Assembly: GCF_029633865.1 (NCBI RefSeq)
Contig: NC_079224.1
Span: forward strand, 15,242,890-15,306,889
Direction of reading: 5' to 3'
DNA from: Lampris incognitus
Taxonomy: Eukaryota > Chordata > Actinopteri > Lampriformes > Lampridae
Length of the DNA stretch: 64,000 nucleotides
Of the stretch, positions 14,555 through 29,500 are shown one piece after another. The notes below the pieces were generated by a model. The model was not told where the DNA came from. It was given only the letters and a program-made list of their open reading frames with translations, and searched no databases. Position numbers and translations under genes: made by a program. Position 1 is the first letter of the stretch; every line of letters begins with the position of its first letter.

Positions 14555-17500
14555 AAGCAGGCAGGATGAAAAACCTGACATGCTGTCCCTCTGGATGGTA
14601 GAGGTCAAGCTCAGTTCTCACCAAGGAGCAATGAAGAATTCATAACTAGCGTAACAAAATAAAAAGATGTACTGGTAACTAGATATAACTGTCTGTCCAT
14701 ACACAGTAGCGAGAGCGTAAAAGTAAGGTCCAGCATTTTTTTTTCCAACAAGGGTATGTTTTAGACTCTGTTTCTGTTCTTGTGTTTACTTCCCTCATAT
14801 CAATTTGTGGAAATGTGAAGTAAGTGTTCTACAAGGTTGTTGTGACTACTCAGCCGGCGAAAAGGTCAAAGCTCAATAAACATTTAAGCCCGGTCACAAC
14901 GACCATTGCAACAATGGCGGGTCAGTCATTGCTCGAAGCTTAAGATTAACATTAATTTGAAGATTAAGATCAAGAGTTTCCCCGAACTCACCCTCTGCAT
15001 TTAACCCATCCTACTGTATAGGAGGCAGTGGGCAGCTGCAGCGCCCGTGCCCGGGGACCAACTCCAGTTCTTCTTTCCATTGCCTTGCTCAGGGGCACAA
15101 GCAGGAGAATTAACCCTACCACGTATGTCTTTTTCTTTTCTTTTCTTTTTTTTTTGCTCCCCAGTTGTACTTGGCCAATTACCCCACTCTTCTGAGCCCT
15201 CCCAGTCTCTGCTCCACCCCCTCTGCCGATCCGGGGAGGGCTGCAGAACCACCAAATGCCTCCTCCGATACATGTGGAGTCACCAGCCGCTTCTTTTCAC
15301 CTGACAGTGAGGAGTTTCACCAGGGGGACATAGCGCGCGGGAGGATCACGCTATTCCCCCCAGTCCCCCCCCCCGAACAGGCACCCCGACCGAACAGAGG
15401 AGGCGCTAGTGCAGCGACCAGGACACATACCCACATCCGGCTTCCCACCCGCAGACATGGCCAATTGTGTCTGTAAGGATGCCCGACCAAGCCGGAGGGA
15501 ACACGGTGATTCGAACCGGCGATCTCCGTGTTGGTGGGCAACGGAATAGACCGCTACACCACCCGGACACCCTACATGCATGTCTTTTAATGGTGGGAGG
15601 ACACCGGAGCACCTAAAACCTTAAGTCATTGTGACTGACCATCAAAATGTAATTTTTGCCGGTGGCAACAATCATAAATTGTTGAACTATAACTGGCTTT
15701 AAAGGGAATTGCAGTCTGGAGGAGATATAAGAGCATGGTCTTTGAATGAAAGAAAAGATGATTTCAGTGATGACACCAAGCTGATAGAAGCTCGATTTCA
15801 CAACAGTTCACCGATGCTTATGTCAAATTTAAAGGCTTTGTAAAAGTAAAGAGCTGTCACTTAATCTAAAGGATTCGGAGGGGCAAAAAGGATGGTTTTG
15901 GATTTGCTATCATTTAGCTGGAGGAAGTTTGGAGCCATCCAACACGAATGATGTGTATGTATGTCAACTAATGAGAACTGCTCTGAGTTACTGCTTGCAA
16001 CCTCTGAAACTGTGTGGGTAAATTGGACTGCCTGCCTGACTTGTAAAGAAATGTGATAAATAGATGTTACTTCAGCTGAAGTCTACTGGTCTCATGTGTC
16101 CTTCTGCAGGAGTGCCTGAGCCACATTGCGTTGTGTAGCACCGATGTCAAGGCGTCAATCACTGTCATTGGTCAATACCCTCTTTATTTCCAATTGTGTG
16201 ATCGACAAGCGGTCCATCCCATGGCTGGTCCATCTGAATCCCTCTACCACGAGTCCAGTTAAAATCATTGCTGCTCTCTTGGCTCCAGCTGCACAGACCT
16301 GTTTTAGTACAAGATAAGGATAATACAAGAGAAAAAATCTGTAACATCCAAGGAACAGAAGATTTACTAACTGCTGCATGAAGAAAAATATAATATTTCC
16401 CTTAGCAAATGAATGTATTTGGCACATAGAGTCCCACACACACCTAATGACATAGTTTGGCGTTTCCCTGTTGAACACACTAAAACAGAAATTAAGTTTG
16501 TTTACATGTCTTAGTCAGTTGATAACTTATTTTAAGAAGTTGGTCAAAATGAAAATAAAGAAAATTGTCTTGATATTGGTTTTGAATAAACATTTTTGCT
16601 TTCAGTTAACAATGGAAAAGTATTAAGTTAGTCCAACTTGTATATCTAGCGAGCATCCTTTAAAAGCAGAGAACCAGTTTGAGTTTGCTCGGACGTGTTT
16701 TCCTGCCAGACATTGCAGAAATTGTTTTCAAGTTCGACTTATGAACTTTTTAGTTGGCATTATGAAAGGTAAGTTGAATAATTAAGAAATTAAATCTTAT
16801 AACCTCTTCACTCTTTTGCTGACAGGATAGTCGTTGATCCAGTCAGGGCTAAGAAACTGCAATTGTGTTTAATTTGCAGGGCTAATTCACCCAGTGAGTT
16901 ATACTGTAATTATACAGTACAGTAAAAAAAAAAAAAACCACATCTTGACCAGACTAAGTATGAGCCAGCAAGAAATGCTTGGGATGTGAAAGTCCCATTT
17001 TGGAGGGAAATTTCATTATCAACTTCTTTTATTTCTCTATCAGACCTTGTTCGAAAGCACAGTCCAGTGGGGAGACAGGGGAAGTGGAACCACTTGTGGT
17101 CGGGTATGGCGTGGTGGTTGGGACAACATCTCCGCAGGCCACACCCATTTTTATGTGGATGTCATCCAGAGAAAAGCTTCCAAAATCAGTGATTAGACGC
17201 CTGGCTTGCAAAATAATCTGCGATAAAAAAAATAGGAAAAAACAAAAGGAAGCCATGTACTGTGAATTTCTGTTTTAATTTATCTGCTGACCACATCTGG
17301 CAAGCATATTACTCAATTATAAAGCTGAATTATAAAACAACGGCGGTTGCATTACCTGGTGTGGCCTTGATGCATTGTAATCTACCCTGGCTCGGTTCCA
17401 CGTCCGATTCATGTATCCATTTGTTTTCCAAACTAAATGAAGTGCAGTGGTGTCACGCACAAACATTGTCAGCTCAATGGGTGAGGGACCTGAAACCACC

Positions 17501-20500
17501 AAACTCATCTATTATTCACATAAAATCAGTGATTCAGTGGAAAAAACCCAAGTGATCTGTATCTAATGAGACCGTTTTGTCATGTAACTGCCATGCTTAT
17601 TGTCCCGTTCTGTTGGAAGATTTATGGTCTGCTCCACAGAAAAGAAGCATTCTCATTCTGGACAATGCCCACCTCATCAGTACAGTAATGCATCAGGAGA
17701 TAATGTTGACAATGCTTTAGCGTTTGCCTACATTTGTATAGTATAATGGTTAGATGATTGAATCAGCTCTGCAGATGTGCATTGCATGTTAAAAAAAAAA
17801 TTTAATTGTACCATAGCCATGCCTGCTCTCCTGTGAAAGCGGAGTTGCAAGTCTATACTCACGATCAGCTATCCAGCCCTCTGCATAGTGCCAGAACTCC
17901 AGACAGGCACTGTCCACCGCCTCCATCCACTCACTTTCCAGATGGGCAATCTCCTCTTTTCTAGACCCATAGGACGAGAAGATCACAAAGTGTCCTGTTG
18001 GATATAAAAAAAAAAATTAAAAAAAACTTAACCTTACTTTAGTTCCTAATATTTATGATGTCCTTTATGTTGCAAGTGCTGGCTTGCAACACATTCATAA
18101 AGATTAGTAGTCCTTGGCCATTGAACTGTTCTTGTTCTTAATAACAACGAGAAAGAAGAAAGTGCTTCTTGTTTACTTTTCTCACCCACATATTCACAGC
18201 CATGTCAGCAACTCGAGCAAGCCAACTTTTCAAACCTCAAGTTAAATATGCCAACATAGAGATATTATCAATTATGACATTCTTCAGACATTATTCACTG
18301 CACCCATATCGCACCCAGTGTTGAACCCAATGCAATGAATGTCAGTGGAAAACTGATAAGTATGTATAAGTGCTTGAAACCATACTGAATATGAAGTCAC
18401 TTGACAAACTGCCTCTGTCTCTGCTGCCTTTTTTTGTAATATCACCTGTAAATAATTCGGGAAGTAACGGTGATGTGCCTGGTACCCACCAAATGTTGAG
18501 CCTGTGGTGTGGTCATTCCCGGGAGTATGCATGCCGCCACTGGATCCAGAGCGCCAGTCCCAATCAACTCCTGACTCTGCAGGAGCATTATTCACCCAGC
18601 CACAGTAGTCCATCTCAAAGTCACAAAAACCTGTAGGGATGCACACAGACAGAGTATGCAGATGTGAACATATACAGACTCGCATACAGTACACTCATGC
18701 ACAAAGACAAGCATGTGCACACACATAGTGTGCGTGCATACAAACACACACACACACACACACACGTGTATAGGAGCATCTTTCAGTAATTTTGCCTCAT
18801 ATATCTTAGTTGTCCATCATAAATCCAGAGTCATACTAACCTGTTGGTGGACAGACACCATTCAGGACAGTGAGGTCATCAATGGCAATATCTCTGTTCA
18901 GTCCGACCCCCACCACAGCCTCAAAAATCACCTACCCATCAGAAAGACACATTCTTTCCATTTGAATAGCAAAGGTTAAGTCATTGTCTGAATTGGTATC
19001 TACATCCTTTATTATGTTTTCCCACAACTACGTTTGTACCGAGGTTAGGGAGATAGCTCAGGCTGACTGCACAGCACCTTCATTCTTTTTTTTATTTTGA
19101 TATACTACATTGATCCCTGTGGGGAAAATCCTCTTTGTATTTAACTCATCCTAGCTGTGTTGCTAGGAGCAGTGGGCAGCTGCCATGCAGCGCCCGGGGA
19201 CCAACTCCAGTTCGTCTCGCCATGCCTCGGTCAGGGGCACAGACAGGAGTATTAACCCTAACATGCATGTCTTTTTGATGGTGGGTGAAACCGCAGCACC
19301 TGGAGAAATCCCACCACAGACACAGGGAGAACATGCAAACTCCACACAGAGGACGAACTGGGATGACCCCCAAGGTTGGACAACCCCAGGCAGGGTTCGA
19401 ACCCAGGACCTTCTTGCTGTGAGGCGACGGCGCTAACCACTGCGCCACCATGCCGCCCAGTGGTTTATCTGTGCAGAAACTCAGCATACTATCTGAATAT
19501 GGTCACCTAACACAATAATGATTGTTAATTGTTCTTCAGTGAATTTAATTGAATAAGGTCCTTCAGTGCATGCAGCAGACTACTGCACGTTTTATCAGTC
19601 TGCAGTGGCCAGCACGGTGTGCTGGGGGGGGGGTGCACCAAGGCGGGGGAAACGTGCAGGCTTCCACAAGCAGGTAAGGAAAGCCAGTTCTGCTGTTGGC
19701 ACTGAACGGCTCAGTTTAGAGGAAGTGGGGGAGAGGAGGATGAGGGGTGCTCCCATGAGTCCCACCCCCTCCACGAGGAAATGTGGAGGATGGGGAGCAC
19801 CTTCAGCAAGAGGTTCATCCACCCCAGGTGCAAGACAAAGCATCTCAGGCACTCCTTTGTGCCAAAGGCCATCAGACTACAATAAGCCTGAACACCCCCC
19901 ACCCAATTCTGAAACTGCATAACTTTTAATCTGGTCTCACACACTGCTACTTCTACTATTTCAGAATTACTGGCATTTATTAGTATTACTTATTTAATTT
20001 CTTATTGCTAATGCTACTGTATGACTGCTGCACATTTATGATAGTTTTAGTACTTGTATGCTTGTTTGTATTCTCTTGCTTCTATTCTTTTTATTCTTTT
20101 TTTTAATTATTTCTGCTGCTGTAGCACCTAAATTTCATTATATTCGATTAATGACATTTATCAGTCATTTATCACTTGTTGGCTGAAGCTGATTGTTTTT
20201 TAAATGCCAAACCATACTCACATAGACATGCACACAAGCAACATGTTCTCATGATTAAATCTATTGATAGTCAACAGTTTCCAGTAAAAAAAAATCGTTT
20301 TTTTTCTACAGGCTACTGAATCTAAGGGTTACACTCATATTGTTAAAAGAAATTTGCTGGTGACATTGTGTTGTGTAAGCAGGGAAATCATCAGGGTGTC
20401 CAATCACTTGACATATTTCAACTACGGTGAATGTACAGAAAAGTCATGCAGATACTTGAAAAGATGTGAAGCTCACTGGAAAAAACGCTGAAGGAATACA

Positions 20501-23500
20501 CATTCTCACTTGCAGATTTCCATTCAAAGCAATGTAATTTGAGATTCTCTGGAAACCACAGCTATCCTCTTCAGGTTTTGGTATTTTTCCGAGCCTGATG
20601 TTAGCCATGTCTTGGTTGTGTCTGCTACCTTGTAGAAGCACAAACTGAGATTTCTAGCTTAGCAAGTTAGCAGTACTCTGTACACTATCTGGACGGCCTC
20701 CGCGTTATACCTGATAGGGAGAATTGGGACTGACGACTGTCACTCTGCCGTGCCTCCAGAGATTGCCCTGATTTCCACTTCTGGTCCACAACTGGATGGG
20801 GCCTTTGGGGTCCCCGGGGGTTTGGAGGTAGATATTGAATTTGCCTACATCCCTCCCCTCCATGTAATACCAAAACATCCAGCATTCTCCACTATGAGGG
20901 GTGGGCTCCATCACTGCTGTCACCATACTGCCGTTGGACCCCACAGGGTGACGCCACAAGTGGGCACTCAAGTAGTAACCTAGAGATGAGGCAGAATTAT
21001 ACACAATTAAGTTTAGAGTGTAACTGTGTGCGTGTGTATGTGTGTCTTAATGTTCACTTGTTATTTGTAGGGGTGCACAGTATATCGGTCTGCTTATCAG
21101 TCTACTACTACTACTTTCGGCTGCTCCCGTTAGGGGTCGCCAAAGCAGATCATCCGTTTCCATTTATACCTTTCTTCTGCATCTTTCTCTGTCACACCAG
21201 CCACCTTCATGTCTTCCCTCATCACATCCATAAACCTCCTCTTCGGCCTTCCTCTTTTCCTCTTCCCTGGCAGCTCCATATTCAGCATCCTTCTCCCAAT
21301 ATACCCAGCATCTCTCCTCCGCACATGTCCAAGCCATCTCAAGCTTGCCTCTCTTGTTTTGTCTCCAAATCGTCCAACCTGAGCTGTCCCTCTAATATAA
21401 TCATTCCTAATCCTGTCCTTCTTCATCACTCCCAATGAAAACCTTAGCATCTCCAACTCTGCCACCTCCAGCTCCACCTCCTGTCTTTTCGTCAGTGCCA
21501 CTGTCCAAAACCATACAACATAGCTGGTCTCACAACCATCTTGTAAACCTTCCCTTTAACTCTTGCTGGTACCCTTCTGTCACAAATCACTCCTGACACT
21601 CTTCTCCGCCCACTCCACCCTGCATGCACTCTCTTCTTCACCTCTCCTCTACACTCCCCGTTACTTTGGACAGTTGAAACCCAAGTATTTAAACTCATAT
21701 GCCTTCGTCACCTCTACTTCTTGCATCTTGACCATTCCACTGTCCTCCCTCTCATTCACACATAGGTATTCCATCTTGCTCCTACTAACTTTCATTTCTC
21801 TTCTCTCCAGTGCATACCTCCACCTCTCCAGGCTCTCCTCAACCTGCACCCTACTCTCGCTACAGATCACAATGTCATCCGCAAACATCATAGTCCATGG
21901 AGATTCCTGCCTGATCTCGTCCGTCAACCTGTCAATCACCATTGCAAACACGATACAGCCAACACAGACACATACAAAATACACTACCACATACTTTATG
22001 CACTACTGGATCAACACCAACAAGACAGCTGATCTTCAACAACCACAACGCACACCCCTCTGCACTATAGCAGCTGTTGCAGCATCACCATCAGATCATC
22101 CTTTATGTCACTCAGCAACCAGATTGCACACACACACCACATGGCACAAAAACAAAAACAACTAGAAGAGTGCACTCAGCAGAGTGCAGATCTCCGCCAG
22201 GTGTATCTCCCTTTCTCTGGTGCTCTGACTTGGTGGCAAACCACCCCTTTTTTTGCCTACCAGGAGAAGGGAACCATATGTGTTTAAATGTCACGGTTAT
22301 GATATAAAATGAATGTAGTCGAATGACTTTCATTCATTCTAAAGCAATAAAACAACGGTAACAAACAATAGCTCATGTAGCTACTAATGTGATTCCCAAC
22401 TGTGACTGTGATTAATCCTACTCTTGAAATTGTACTCTTACAGCGGAGTTTTAACATTGGAGTCTATGGCACCTCCACGTCAAATCCCCCTCACGATAAA
22501 CAAACATGGCGGCAAGGTGAATAAAGCGAATTATTTTTTTGGTTCATCCAGTGTTCCTCCAGTTCCCATGTGCTGAGATCAGCAGTGAATGATTTGTTGA
22601 TTTGTGACACTCATACTCGAATATACGTATAATGGGCATTGTCACTGCCTGATCTAAATCAACAGTACGCATGCGTGCAGCGACGGTGAGCAGCCTTGGT
22701 TGAGCGAGCTAGAGACCGACCGTAGAGAGGGAGTGGCAATAGTGAGAACAAACGTTTTCCAAGGGTTTTTAATCACTGCAACCACGAGAGGTTCTTCCTC
22801 ATACAGTCATAACGCTGCACAAAAAAATTATAGGCTGACAGGTCCAGTAGGTTGTGAGATTAGTTGATGTAATGTTCACCAGTCACTCGCGCAACTTAAC
22901 AAATTCATAGCCACAATATGCCGACCAATGGCTGCTGGGATAGACTCCAGCATGCCGCAACCCTGAGAGCAGGATAAGCGGTTTGGATAATGGAATGGAA
23001 TGGAATATTATCAGTGCACCGCCTTCAGTTCAACAAGAAAAATGTGTACGGGGCATCTGGGTGGCATGGCGGTCTAGTCCATTGCCTACCAACAAGGGGA
23101 TCGCCGGTTTGAATCCCCGTGTTACCTCCGGCTTGGTTGGGCATCCCTTGGCCGTGTCTGCGGGTGGGAGGCCAGATGTGGGTATGTGTCCTGGTTGCTG
23201 CACTAGCGCCTCCTCTGGTCGGTCGGGGCGCCTGTTCAGGGGGCAGGGGTAACTGGGGGAATAGTGTGATCCTCTCATGTGCTACGTCCCCCTGGCGAAA
23301 CTCCTCCCTGTCAGGTGAAAAGACGTGGCTGGCGACTCCACATGTATCACAGGAGGCATGTGGTAGTCTGCAGCCCCCCCCCCCAGATCGGCAGAGGGGG
23401 TGGAACAGCTACCGGGACGACTCGGAGGACTGGGGTGATTGGCCGGACGCAATTGGGGAGAGAAAGGGGGGGAAAAATGTAAAAAAAAAAATGTGCACAT

Positions 23501-26500
23501 CAACCTGGAGCTGAAGTTCCATCTGACTTGAGAGACTCGTGGCAGCCTTCTGTCACAAAATTCATCCAGTAATTTAGTCAATTTGGGAAAATGTGTTAAG
23601 AAGTGTAAACAATCCTACCAGATTCGCAAAAAACACCAAGTAAATCGGCAACAAGATCATCAGTAGCTGTGAATGTGGTGGCCATTGCGCTTAGTTCGCT
23701 CACAACCTGCAAAAAGCCTCAAACTCAAAGTTGATGACACCAGGGCTAGCACCGACACATGGCAGGGCCCTGGGGCGTTCTGTCTCTACACATCATCATT
23801 TGATTGGCTGATGATACGGTCACTCAGTTTAATCAGTTTGCAGCTTCGGGCTTCAACGAAAGGTTAGCAATACAAGCTAGTGTTGGTCCAAGGAGCCGAT
23901 GCATTTATAGGAAATCCCTGTTCAGCCCAGGGAGAAAACAAGTAACTGAATTCAGACACATTTCAGGCACACTTCAATTTAACTATGAAAAACAAATGAT
24001 GATTTTGATTTTGACAGGGCCAGCACAGAAGACCCTGACAGCCCACCACTGCACATCAATTATACGCTGATGGCAACAAAAGGCATTAATGGAAGGACAG
24101 GTCACGGTTCAGCCTATGAAAATGTTAGGCTAAAATAAATGTTAGATGTTTTCTCCAATTAAGTTGAAGAAAATTGTGCTCGTTTCCTTTAATGACCAGA
24201 CATTTGGAAACAGTGTTCAGTAATGAATCAGGACAAGGACTAATAACACAGTTTTGTTTAGAGTCTGCTTCTGCACCAAGCATTACAGTTACAGTGTAAC
24301 AATGGGTAAACTCCACTGGTGGAAATTTGGACACACAATGGAACTGTGATTAAATGAAAAATATCAGTATCGGTATTGATATTGGCCAAAATGACCATGT
24401 AAATATCAGTTACCACATATCAGCAAAACATCTCATATCATGCATCCTTAGTTATTTGTTTATAAAGTGTAGCATTAAAAAAAGATGTCTGTTGATCAAA
24501 TGCAGTTTTTAAATCAGTAGGATAAAATTCTCTGCCCTTCAGTCAGACATGTGCTGGAAATATCCAAAAGGGACCGAAAATTGTAGCCATTTGAAAACTT
24601 CTACCACACTTTCTAATGTTTCACCGACCATACATGATGAGATTCATTTTTCCCCTATATGTGAGTTTAGGGATCATGTAAAGTCCCTCAAAATCACAAA
24701 GGTGTCTTACCTAGCTCAGTCCCCAGAGTGTGATCTATGGTGGGGCCAGGTGAGTTGGTAGGTGGGGTTCCTCTCTTCCGGCTCCAGCTGAAATCAGCTG
24801 AGGGTTGGGGCGTCAGACCGCAGAGGGAGCCCTGGAAGGTGCACTCTCTCTCGGCCGGACAGGAGCCGTTCTCACTGCTGGATACCACGACATCATCAAT
24901 GGCTATGCTTCCTTGTGTACCGCCCACCACCGCTTCGAACATAAACTGGAAAACAAGTAAAGGTAGTGTAACCAGGTTAAAATTAATGTTTTTATTTTAT
25001 TTTGTTTGAGTATGAAATATCACCAAATCCTGTCTGTGTGCTGTTATTTGTGTTTACTACATTTTATTTTATTTCATTATTTACTTTTATGTATGTTTTA
25101 CAACGACCGTCATATACATGTACTGTCGCTTTAAGAGAGAGGTCTTGTGGGTACACGGAAGAGGGAAAGCGGGAGAGGCCATTTTTGTTTTGTGGGGGGA
25201 GTGTCAAGCAGCGACCGAGCCGAGCCACGCGTGTTTCTTACCGTAGGACAGTTTTTGCTGATTGAGGAGAACGTAACCTTGAGTATCCCTGTAAGAAGAT
25301 ACTGCAAGCTGTGGGATAAAATATTTGTTTTATCCTTTCTTACATCGGAGTCCCGTGGACGGTTTCTCCTTCTAACGCACACGAGTGAAGTCCGGGCAGT
25401 GGTTGAGCTTCAACCCCCACGTCCGTAAGAAAATAAAATAAATGGCAAGGTGGGCCAAATAGAGTCCTGTGTGTCCCCCCCCCTCCTTCCTTGATCATGA
25501 TGATGATGATGAGAGACTGAGGGCCCCCCAACAACACCTGGGGCCCCACCCAAGTAGAACACAACGCAGAGCTAATGATGAGAGTGACGGGCGTGCAGCA
25601 GGCTGACCAGCATAGAACAGCATAGGACTGCCCCCGTTACATTGGTGCCGTGACCCTCCTGGATCCCGAGAGCGACATCAGTTGCTCGCCGCGGGAGGCT
25701 GCTGTCGTCATCAAGCCCCAGACGTCCTCAGGTATTTCTATAGACTGTACACTCATGTTACAGTGGACTGGAGTTGAGCTGTGTGGACACTGGACAGTCA
25801 TAGCTGTGGTTACCATGGACTGGGCTTGTGAACAGGACATTTGTATATATTGAAGGAAAAAAAACACACGAAAAAAAGGAAAAAAAGTTAATGTTGATGT
25901 GATTGAAGGACTCGTGTGAATAATCTATTGATGTAAACTACTAGATATGTGAATATGTGATTAATCTATTGGTGAATTTGTTGATTGTGTGTGATTGTTT
26001 CAATCTCTTAGTGCTTTCTAGATTCAATTATTTAAATGAATTGAGCTTTTCACTTTTTTATTTTATTTTTTATTTTATCTGAGTGTTAGAGGTGGGAACA
26101 TGGCAGAGGGTGGTTCGTACGCAGGTGGGGGTAACATTGCTGATCAGGATCTTTTGGATCGCCAGTGTGCTATGGAGAGGGGGTACCAGTTAGATGTGGA
26201 TGGGGGTTTACGGCTAGGTGTAGGTAGGAGTTTCGGGCAGCTCTTAGAGGGCGGGGAACCAGACACCAGAGCACCAGGACCTAGAGACCCGACCACATTT
26301 GGCACTCCTCAGTTCACCTCCACACGCTACGTAGAACGGGCCAGGCCAGGTATCAGCGAAGGGGCTGTGCTAGGTAACAGCGAGCAGCCAGTGGGTGAGT
26401 TAGCCATGCTCATTACTCAGTTAGCCATGCTCATTACTCAGTTAGCAGAGAAGATAGGAGAGTCAATTACTGCTAAGCTGCAGGAAACACAAATGCTTAG

Positions 26501-29500
26501 AAACACACACACAGACAGTGCTAGGTCTGCTGAACAGTGTTCGGAGACAGTGCCTAGTGTTAGAGTAGTAATGCAGACAGACGCTAGGGAGCCTCCTATT
26601 TTCAGGGGCGATAGCTCTGATAAGTTTACAGTTCATGAGTGGGAGAGCCTTATGACTTTGTATTTGAGGAAGCGAGCTATTCCAGTTAGTGAGCAGTCAC
26701 ATGAGATTCTAGCTAAGCTTATGGGAAAAGCAGGGGACGTGGTGAGGATAAAGCTGCGCAACACATCTGTCGACCACATAGCGAACCCCCACATTATTTT
26801 TGATGTACTGAAGCAACACTTTAGTGACCTCACATACTCGAGCATGCCCCTGGCGGACTTTTACAGTACGCTGCCCAAGCCAGGTGAGGACGCTATGGAG
26901 TATTGGATTAGGCTTAATAAGACAGTGGAGGTGGCTGACGAATGCTTGAAGTGGCAGGGCCGTAGTACTGAAGAGCCAAGCCACGAGGTAAGCATGATGT
27001 TTATCAAACACTGTCCAGATCAGTCTCTTGCCAGTGTTTTAAGTTCAAGTCCGCAGGGAAATGGTCTGCTAGCGAGATCCAAGAGAGGCTTGATGAGCAC
27101 ATGCTGGAGAGGAAGTCCCGTGTTGCTGCAGGTGGACAACGTGAAGCAGGCGCGGTAGAGCGTAGGTTCCATTCACAGGTTCATGTCCCTGTAGTCGACG
27201 TGGCTCCCGACTTGAACACGACCGTGCCGGTGGTGCCATCTCCCGTCCCGGCTCATGCGTCATCTCCTACACCATTTTGTGCAAGGTCTCCTACACCGTC
27301 TCCTGCACCTGTCTCTGGCGGTGATGACTATATGAGGAGTTTGGTGAGCTTGCTAGACCGTTTGGTCCCAATGCAGACTCAGGTTCCAGTTAGCGCTGCA
27401 GTCCGGACACCGACGCAGACCCAACCGCCAGCTAGCGCTGCAGGGCAGGTGCCAGACGCACCGCAGCGGTTGTGCAGGGTTTGTAAGTCTCCGGATCACT
27501 CCACATTTTCCCACTGCAGCCGGAAGAACCGATGTATAAACTGTTTGTCTCCTGGTCATTGGAAGAGGGACTGTCCTCACCCTCAGCCGCCCAACCAGCT
27601 CCGTTCTCAGCCTGGTGGAAGAGCTGGTCATCAGTCTCGTCCATTAAACTACTAAACCCACACCTAGAGAGGGATGGTGTGGGTAAAGTAGATGTATCCC
27701 TCACTGATGTCTCCGACCTGGCTCACTTGTATGAAGACAAGTGTGCCAAAGCACCTCAGGGTTCGCATATGGTCATTCAGGCGACACAGAGGATTCAGGC
27801 TTTCAGTGACTTGTTCTATGCTCCTGTTCTTGTCAACCAGAGTGTGCAGCTTAATGGCATGTTGGATACTGGCTCTATGTCATGCAGTATCAGTGAAAAT
27901 GCAGTAGAGAAGCTTCGCTCTGGGGGTGTTTTACCTGAGAAGCAGCAACCTGAAGAGAACATTGTCTTGATTGGCTGCGGTGGTCTGGAGACTAGGCCTG
28001 ATGGTTTTTATGACCTCAACATGCAGCTTTATGGTGTTTCCTTTGTCATACCCACTCTGGTCGTGCCCGGTCAGCATGATGATCTGATAGTCGGCACAAA
28101 CGTCATTAAACATGTGGCCCACGTACTCAAGAGTGGTACTGAGTACTGGGACATCGCGTCCAGACAGGAACATCCGTCTAGTCCTGACGTTGAACAGTTC
28201 TTGTCCATGTTCACGAATGTAGAGCGCTGGAGGGGTGGTGCAGTTCCTGAGAAGATAGGTACTGTTAAGCTCACCCAGGCCGTGACACTCTTACCGAGGC
28301 ACGAGCACTTAGTCTGGGGCAGACTTCCTGCTAAGGTGCCTATGTCAGCTGGAAGCACTGTTGTTGTGGAGCCGACAGACTCCAAGGCCATGCCACGCGG
28401 TGTCCTCGTAGGTCGACTTGTCACACCTCTCTGGGGTGATAGGTGGGTACCCATGACTGTTGTCAATCCGTCTGACAGAGCCATCACGCTGAAAAGGAAC
28501 TGCAAGTTGGCTGATGTGTTTCCATGCTTGGCAATTGAGGACTTTAATGTTTTCCAGGGACTGCAATCAGTTGCGGGGAGGCATGAGTCCAACGCCACAG
28601 GTAGTGCCTGTCCCCCTGTCCAGCCGGCTAGGAGTTTGTCAGAGCTCGGACTCAGTGACATTGACCTCAGCTCCTGTCAGGTTAGTGAGGCATGCAAGTC
28701 CCAGCTCACTCAGCTGCTCACCGAGTACCATGACATCTTCTCCAGGGACTCTCTGGACTATGGTGAGGTCACAGGATACACACATCGCATCCATCTGGTG
28801 GATGAGCGCCCCTTTCGCTTGCCCTACAGGAGGGTTCCCCCAGCCCACTATCAGAAGTTGAGACAGGTTCTCACTGATATGGAGGAGAAAGGGATTATCC
28901 GGAAGTCCTTGAGCGCATACGCTTCACCGCTGGTTATGGTATGGAAGAAGGATGGCGGGCTTCGGATCTGCACTGATTTCAGATGGCTGAATGCTCGGAC
29001 CTTGAAAGACGCTCATCCCTTGCCACACCAGTCGGACTGTCTTGCCGCGCTGGGTGGTAACTGCCTCTTTAGTACGATGGACCTCACCTCTGGCTTCTTC
29101 AACATCCCAATGCATGAAGATGACAAGAAGTACAATGCTTTCACGACTCTCCTTGGGTTGCATGAATACAATCGCATGCCACAGGGCCTTTGTAATAGCC
29201 CTGCAGCCTTCATGAGAATGATGATTGGGATCTTTGGGGATCTGAACTTCACGAAGCTTTTGTGCTATCTTGATGATCTTCTTGTCTTCGCGCCATCAGA
29301 GGTTGAGGCTCTGTCGAGGCTCCGCACTGTGTTTCAGAGGTTGAGGGAGAACAACTTTGAACTGGCTCCAAAAAAGTGTCATCTGCTGCAGAAGCAGGTG
29401 CGGTTTTTGGGCCACGTGGTTGATGGCGGAGGTGTGTCTGTCGATCCCTCCAAAGTAGAGGTAATCTCCAACATGACAGTGCAGGATCTCATGGAAGGTG

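Noticed and set aside
21563..22165. 200-codon plus-strand frame
   Set aside because: It is the antisense shadow of the RTE-like reverse transcriptase on the minus strand.
26100..26500. Gag start of gypsy element 1 as a host gene
   Set aside because: It lies between matching LTRs and leads into a zinc knuckle and pol, so it is retrotransposon gag.
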